A stretch of 64,000 nucleotides of DNA from Fructobacillus durionis (GTDB lineage: Bacteria > Bacillota > Bacilli > Lactobacillales > Lactobacillaceae). Location: NCBI RefSeq assembly GCF_900112405.1, contig NZ_FOLI01000002.1, positions 1-64,000 of the forward strand, written 5' to 3'. Every line of letters begins with the position of its first letter. Positions within the stretch are counted from its first letter, which is position 1. Made by a program: the position numbers and the translations under genes. Positions 60,152-64,000 of the stretch are shown here, in pieces. Under the pieces are notes generated by a model, which saw only the letters and a program-made list of their open reading frames with translations, had not been told where the DNA came from and did no database searches.

Positions 60152-60180
60152 GGGGGCTGCCGTTTGGTAGGCCCCTTTAT
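60152..60180 (+). terminator. Possible nadR terminator
   Basis: GGGGGCTGCC pairs with GGTAGGCCCC, imperfectly. Only three T follow, so termination may be partial. Confidence 0.5.
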
Positions 60181-60228
60181 AGTATTTTAATTTGAATTCT
60201 GTATAGTATTTTTAACGAAAGGAGTGTC

Positions 60229-62652
60229 ATGAAGCAATCATATGCACAGGTTGTCGTCGATGTACCGACACAGCAGACAAACCGACCATATACCTATTTA
60301 ATTCCAAGTGAATTAGCTGACCAAGTGCGACCAGGTGTACGTGTTTTGGTTGCCTTTGGGCACCGTTCGGTATTGGGCTATGTCGTGAATTTAACAGAAG
60401 AACTACCTGCTGATTTAAAAGAGGAACAGGTCAAGGATGTGTTGACGGTACTGGATGAAAAGCCGGTACTCTCAAAAGAGCTATTGACGCTAGCCCATGA
60501 CTTGGCAGAAAGTAACTTTTCCTACTGGGTCTCCTTTTTAGCCTTGATGTTACCAACGGCTTTAAAGGCGGATTATCGGAAGAAGTTAACGGCCTTAGAA
60601 GGCTTGTCCGACGAAGACCGAGTGACTTATTTGGATGGTCAGCAAGAACGCCTGGTTAAGACCAAGAACTTCACGGCCAAGGGCTGGCGGGCCATTCGAG
60701 AATTACAAAAAGAAGGCCAGCTGGCCGTTGTTCCAGTTATTGAGAATAAGGGGAAAGTCAAAACCGTTTTAGCCTACCAAACGAATGCTGATCACGAGGC
60801 TTTAGAGGCCATCCAAGAGCAGCTGGGGAAGGGCGCGAAGCAGCAACAACGTTTGCTAGACTTTGCAATGGCACACCCTGGGCAAACCTTCTCTAAGCAG
60901 GAGTGGCTTAGTCAGCTCGATACTTCAGTTGCTTCTTTGAATACCGCCGTTGAAAAGGGGACTTTGAAAAAAGTCCAGGTTGAAGTGAAGCGTCGTCCGG
61001 ATAGTGTTTCCGGTAGCTGGGTTGAGCAGGAAAAGGTGTTGAATCCAGAGCAAAGGGCTGCCTATGACGCCATCACGACAGCCATTGTTAAAAAGAAAAA
61101 CGAGACTTTTCTTTTAGAGGGAATTACCGGTTCTGGTAAGACCGAGGTGTACCTACAGGCTGCTCAAGAGGCCATTAATCGGGGTGAACAGGTGCTTTTC
61201 TTAGTACCAGAAATCGCACTGACCCCACAGATGCAAAAACGGGTACAGGACCGTTTTGGCGATAAAACCGCTCTCTTGCACTCTGGCCTTTCCGCCGGTG
61301 AGCGCTATGATGAATGGCGTCGTATCCGAGAAGGAAAGGTGCAGGTGGTTGTTGGGGCTCGTTCGGCGGTGTTTGCGCCGCTGGACAAGTTGGGTTTGAT
61401 CATCGTAGACGAAGAGCATGAAGCTTCGTATAGCCAAAGTGAGAATCCCCATTATTCAGCCCGCGACGTTGCCCTTTGGCGTGGCGCCTACCACCATGCG
61501 CCGGTTGTACTTGGATCGGCCACCCCATCGTTGGAAAGTCGGGCCCGTGCGCAAAAGGGTGTCTACCAATTGTTGACGTTGACAGCCCGCGCCAATCCGG
61601 CTGCTAGTCTTCCTAAAGTCGACATTGTCGATATGCGACAGGAATTGTTAGACCGTGGTGATACAAACTTCTCTCAGGAACTTTTGGATAAGTTGAAGGA
61701 GCACTTAGGACGGGGTGAACAGGCGGTTTTGATGTTGAACCGGCGTGGCTTTTCTTCCTTTGTGATGTGTCGTGACTGTGGTTATGTCCCACGGGACCCG
61801 AACTGTAATTTGGCCATGACACTGCACATGGACACGCGCACTTTGAAGTGCCATTACTGTGATTACCAGGAAGCCATTCCTCAAGTTTGCCCTGCCTGTG
61901 GTTCCCGTCGTATTCGTTATTACGGGACGGGCACTGAAAAGGTGGAGGCAGAATTAAAAGAATTGCTGCCGGAATACGCTGTTATTCGATTAGACCAGGA
62001 TACAACGCGTAAGAAGGGGGCCATGGCTAAAGCCTTGGCCGACTTTGGTAAAAAGAAGGCTCAAATTCTTTTGGGAACTCAGATGGTTGCCAAGGGATTG
62101 GATTTCCCTGATGTCACTTTAGTTGGTGTGTTAAATGCCGATACGGGTTTGGGTTTGCCGGATTTCCGCGCCTCTGAAAAAACCTTCCAACTCTTAACGC
62201 AGGTGGCTGGCCGTGCTGGTCGTGCTGAACAGCAGGGAGAGGTGGTCATTCAAACCTTTAACCCAGACCACTACGTTTTGAAGTTCGCTCAAAACCACGA
62301 TTACGAGGGATTCTACCGGCAGGAGATGCAGATTCGACACGCGGCGGAATTTCCACCATACTTCTACACGATTCAAATTCAGTGTTCGGATCTTGATGAA
62401 TCGAAGGTTGCCTTGCAGACGGCAAAGATTGCTGCCTGGCTAAAGAAGCGCTTGCCGGAAGATGTTTTGGTGCTGGGACCGTCACCTCGTTCGATTGCGA
62501 AAATGCAGGGACGCTACTTCTTCCAAATGATTTTGAAGATGAAAAAGCCCAATGAGGCAGACGAACTGCTGCGGGACTTAGTGGACCGTTCGCAAAAAGC
62601 AGAGAAGGGCTTCCGTCTGGAAGTTCGACGTGACCCGGTTTCTTTCATGTGA
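60229..62652 (+). CDS. priA: Primosomal replication restart helicase PriA
   Basis: PriA restarts stalled forks. The 807-residue protein has the N-terminal 3'-end binding domain (QVVVDVPTQQTNRPYTYLIP), Walker A LEGITGSGKTEVYL, the DEEH box in LIIVDEEHEASYSQ, a zinc cluster with eight cysteines (CRDCGY, CNLAM, CHYC and CPACGS) and the C-terminal VAGRAGRAEQQGEVVIQT helicase motif. AAAGGAG precedes the ATG. fmt and rsmB follow, the common priA-fmt-rsmB order. Confidence 0.96.
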   Translation: MKQSYAQVVVDVPTQQTNRPYTYLIPSELADQVRPGVRVLVAFGHRSVLGYVVNLTEELPADLKEEQVKDVLTVLDEKPVLSKELLTLAHDLAESNFSYWVSFLALMLPTALKADYRKKLTALEGLSDEDRVTYLDGQQERLVKTKNFTAKGWRAIRELQKEGQLAVVPVIENKGKVKTVLAYQTNADHEALEAIQEQLGKGAKQQQRLLDFAMAHPGQTFSKQEWLSQLDTSVASLNTAVEKGTLKKVQVEVKRRPDSVSGSWVEQEKVLNPEQRAAYDAITTAIVKKKNETFLLEGITGSGKTEVYLQAAQEAINRGEQVLFLVPEIALTPQMQKRVQDRFGDKTALLHSGLSAGERYDEWRRIREGKVQVVVGARSAVFAPLDKLGLIIVDEEHEASYSQSENPHYSARDVALWRGAYHHAPVVLGSATPSLESRARAQKGVYQLLTLTARANPAASLPKVDIVDMRQELLDRGDTNFSQELLDKLKEHLGRGEQAVLMLNRRGFSSFVMCRDCGYVPRDPNCNLAMTLHMDTRTLKCHYCDYQEAIPQVCPACGSRRIRYYGTGTEKVEAELKELLPEYAVIRLDQDTTRKKGAMAKALADFGKKKAQILLGTQMVAKGLDFPDVTLVGVLNADTGLGLPDFRASEKTFQLLTQVAGRAGRAEQQGEVVIQTFNPDHYVLKFAQNHDYEGFYRQEMQIRHAAEFPPYFYTIQIQCSDLDESKVALQTAKIAAWLKKRLPEDVLVLGPSPRSIAKMQGRYFFQMILKMKKPNEADELLRDLVDRSQKAEKGFRLEVRRDPVSFM

Positions 62653-62684
62653 TTGCTCTGGTCGTTTTGGCCCTTAGTAATTTT

Positions 62685-62693
62685 TGTTATAAT
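62685..62693 (+). promoter_or_regulatory. Extended -10 promoter of fmt
   Basis: TGTTATAAT lies 46 nt before the fmt start. TTTTGG 17 bp before TATAAT may act as a weak -35. Confidence 0.5.
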
Positions 62694-62738
62694 GTAAATA
62701 TTGAGACTTTTTTAGAAAATAGAGTGAGGTAGAAGAAC

Positions 62739-63710
62739 ATGGCTTTATCAATCGTCTTTATGGGGACCCCACAGTTTGCGGTTCCAACTTTAGAAGCCCT
62801 AGCTTCAGATGATCGTTTTGACGTCAAAGCTGTGGTAACGCAGCCTGACCGTCCTTTTGGTCGTAAGCGCCAGTTGAAGGCCAGTCCCGTGAAGGAAGCG
62901 GCTGAAAAATTAGGACTACCTGTGTTACAGCCAGAAAAGATTTCTGGTTCAGAAGAAATGGCAAAGGTCATTGAAATTGCACCAGACTTCATTGTGACGG
63001 CGGCCTTTGGTCAGTTCCTGCCAGTCAAGTTATTGGAAGCTGCTAAGTACGGTGCCGTGAACGCCCATGCTTCCTTGCTACCAAAGTACCGTGGGGGAGC
63101 GCCTGTTCACTACGCCATTATGAATGGTGATCAGGAAACCGGTGTGACATTGATGTACATGGTGAAGAAGATGGATGCTGGGGATGCTTTGGCGGTTGTC
63201 AAAGTCCCAATTACGCCATCTGATAATGTCGGTACGATGTTTGATAAGTTAGGGGCTGCAGCTGTTAGCCTCGTGACTGACAACTTGGAGAAGATTGCTT
63301 CTGGTGAGTTGAAGGGGCAAGCACAGGACGAAGACAAAGTGACTTTTTCACCTAACATTGCCCGGGAACAGCAGGAATTGCACTTTGATAAGGAAACGGC
63401 ACAGGAGCTGGACTGGCACATTCGAGGCCTCTATCCAACGCATCCTGCCCACGCTAAGTCAAAGGGGCAGTCAATTAAGTTTGTCAAAGTCAGCCCACTG
63501 GCTGAAAAGACGGATGCTCAGCCTGGTGTCATCACTTTGAAGGATAAGAAGCACTTACACGTGGCGGCGGCCGATGGTAGCCAAATCGCCGTGGAAGAAT
63601 TGCAACCAGCCGGTAAGGCTGTTATGCCAATTGCAGCATTTTTGAACGGGGCGGGTCAGAACCTAGCCGTTGGGGATGCTTGGATTGATTTAGGAGAGGC
63701 GAATGCCTAA
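62739..63710 (+). CDS. fmt: Methionyl-tRNA formyltransferase
   Basis: Fmt formylates initiator Met-tRNA. The 323-residue protein has FMGTPQFAVPTLEAL, the tetrahydrofolate-site FIVTAAFGQFLPVKLLE, and the catalytic NAHASLLPKYRGGAPVHYAI with NGDQETGVTLMYMVKKMDAG. The C-terminal OB-like domain is complete. GTGAGG precedes the ATG. It overlaps the start of rsmB by 8 nt. Confidence 0.96.
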   Translation: MALSIVFMGTPQFAVPTLEALASDDRFDVKAVVTQPDRPFGRKRQLKASPVKEAAEKLGLPVLQPEKISGSEEMAKVIEIAPDFIVTAAFGQFLPVKLLEAAKYGAVNAHASLLPKYRGGAPVHYAIMNGDQETGVTLMYMVKKMDAGDALAVVKVPITPSDNVGTMFDKLGAAAVSLVTDNLEKIASGELKGQAQDEDKVTFSPNIAREQQELHFDKETAQELDWHIRGLYPTHPAHAKSKGQSIKFVKVSPLAEKTDAQPGVITLKDKKHLHVAAADGSQIAVEELQPAGKAVMPIAAFLNGAGQNLAVGDAWIDLGEANA

Positions 63711-64000
63711 GAAAACGTTACGTTCAAATAACCCCCGTCTGTTAGCGGCTGTGACTTTGGCCAAAGTGAAAAACGGGGCTTACTCGAACTTACAGTTGAA
63801 CCAGATTATTAAGCAAAATCCTTTGAAAGATTCTGATAAAGGACTCTTGACCAGCTTGGTTTATGGGACAATTCAGTATCGTTTGCTACTAGAATACTGG
63901 TTGAACCCCTTCGTTAAGGGAAAGAAGATGGAACCCTGGTTGAAGGAGTTGCTATTGACGGCCCTTTACCAGTGGAAAGAGTTGGACCGAATTCCAAAGC
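63703..64000 (+). CDS. rsmB: 16S rRNA (cytosine-967-C5) methyltransferase RsmB, 5' part
   Basis: The frame starts MPKKTLRSNNPRLLAAVTLA with AGGAG upstream and overlaps fmt. The visible 99 residues form the NusB-like RNA-binding domain of RsmB/Sun (VKNGAYSNLQLNQII, LTSLVYGTIQYRLLLEYWL). The methyltransferase domain lies beyond the window end. The fmt-rsmB order is widespread in Firmicutes. Confidence 0.88.
   Translation, partial: MPKKTLRSNNPRLLAAVTLAKVKNGAYSNLQLNQIIKQNPLKDSDKGLLTSLVYGTIQYRLLLEYWLNPFVKGKKMEPWLKELLLTALYQWKELDRIPK

Noticed and set aside
1-64000. CRISPR array, transposons or tRNA genes
   Set aside because: No regularly spaced repeats, transposase-like frames, inverted-repeat ends or tRNA cloverleaf sequences were recognised by reading; a dedicated scan was not possible.

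Overview
The window is a stretch of chromosome from a low-to-moderate GC lactic acid bacterium of the Leuconostoc/Fructobacillus group. Three things point there: the DUF3042 small membrane protein, the typical order of Lactobacillales housekeeping operons, and a 338-residue zinc mannitol 2-dehydrogenase of the Leuconostoc type. The GC content (by eye in the low-to-mid 40s in the housekeeping part) and the mannitol dehydrogenase favour Fructobacillus, but this is inference.

Layout. 1-4042: the 3' end of a 23S rRNA gene with its 5S gene, the divergent ppk-ppx polyphosphate pair, and a second, stand-alone 5S gene with its own promoter and terminator. 4117-9242: mecA, a membrane rhodanese-like protein, DUF3042, miaA with a small coupled ORF, and mreBCD. 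9245-11743: an amino-acid ABC transporter behind a T-box leader whose specifier (CAC) and antiterminator bulge (UGGG) both indicate tRNA-His. 11762-16988: an M16 protease-like pair, rodZ, pgsA and a LexA-boxed recA. 17158-22201: pstS-pstC-pstA-pstB-pstB-phoU. 22310-26628: yvlD-like, hprK, gpsA, galU, trxB; lgt, which lies between hprK and gpsA in many lactobacilli, is absent here. 26737-31762: a glyoxalase-fold protein, a membrane protein with mannitol dehydrogenase, a DedA protein with a structured leader, and phosphoglucomutase. 31887-42158: rplS, dinB, nrnA, a DEAD-box helicase, yslB, murI, rdgB, ruvB, queA, tsaE, a GNAT protein and a DEDDh exonuclease. 48235-64000: a methyltransferase, exoA, nnrD, pepV, GtrA, tig, clpX, engB, msrA-msrB, a PadR/HAAS/DUF4097 envelope-stress-like operon, nadR, priA, fmt and the 5' part of rsmB.

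The accessory region is 42212-48237. It is visibly AT-richer than its flanks and encodes a bacteriocin system: two pairs of double-glycine precursor peptides (42383-42718 and 47629-47967), each pair followed by a TTG-started small membrane protein that is the likely immunity protein. Between them lie a regulator fusing an XRE helix-turn-helix to a TetR-like domain, a C39-peptidase ABC exporter and an HlyD-like accessory protein. The first peptides of the two pairs are related to each other, and all four mature peptides have GxxxG motifs, as in two-peptide (class IIb) bacteriocins. A 16-bp inverted repeat lies upstream of pair 1 and in the regulator/exporter intergenic region, and a GTTA-N10-GTTA box lies in front of both pairs. 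I do not recognise these peptides as a named bacteriocin.

Other unusual points are a msrA promoter buried in the loop of an 18-bp hairpin that hides the msrA ribosome binding site in read-through transcripts, and three nearby genes (murI, ruvB, tsaE) whose ATG lies exactly 7 nt after a -10 box, suggesting leaderless mRNAs.
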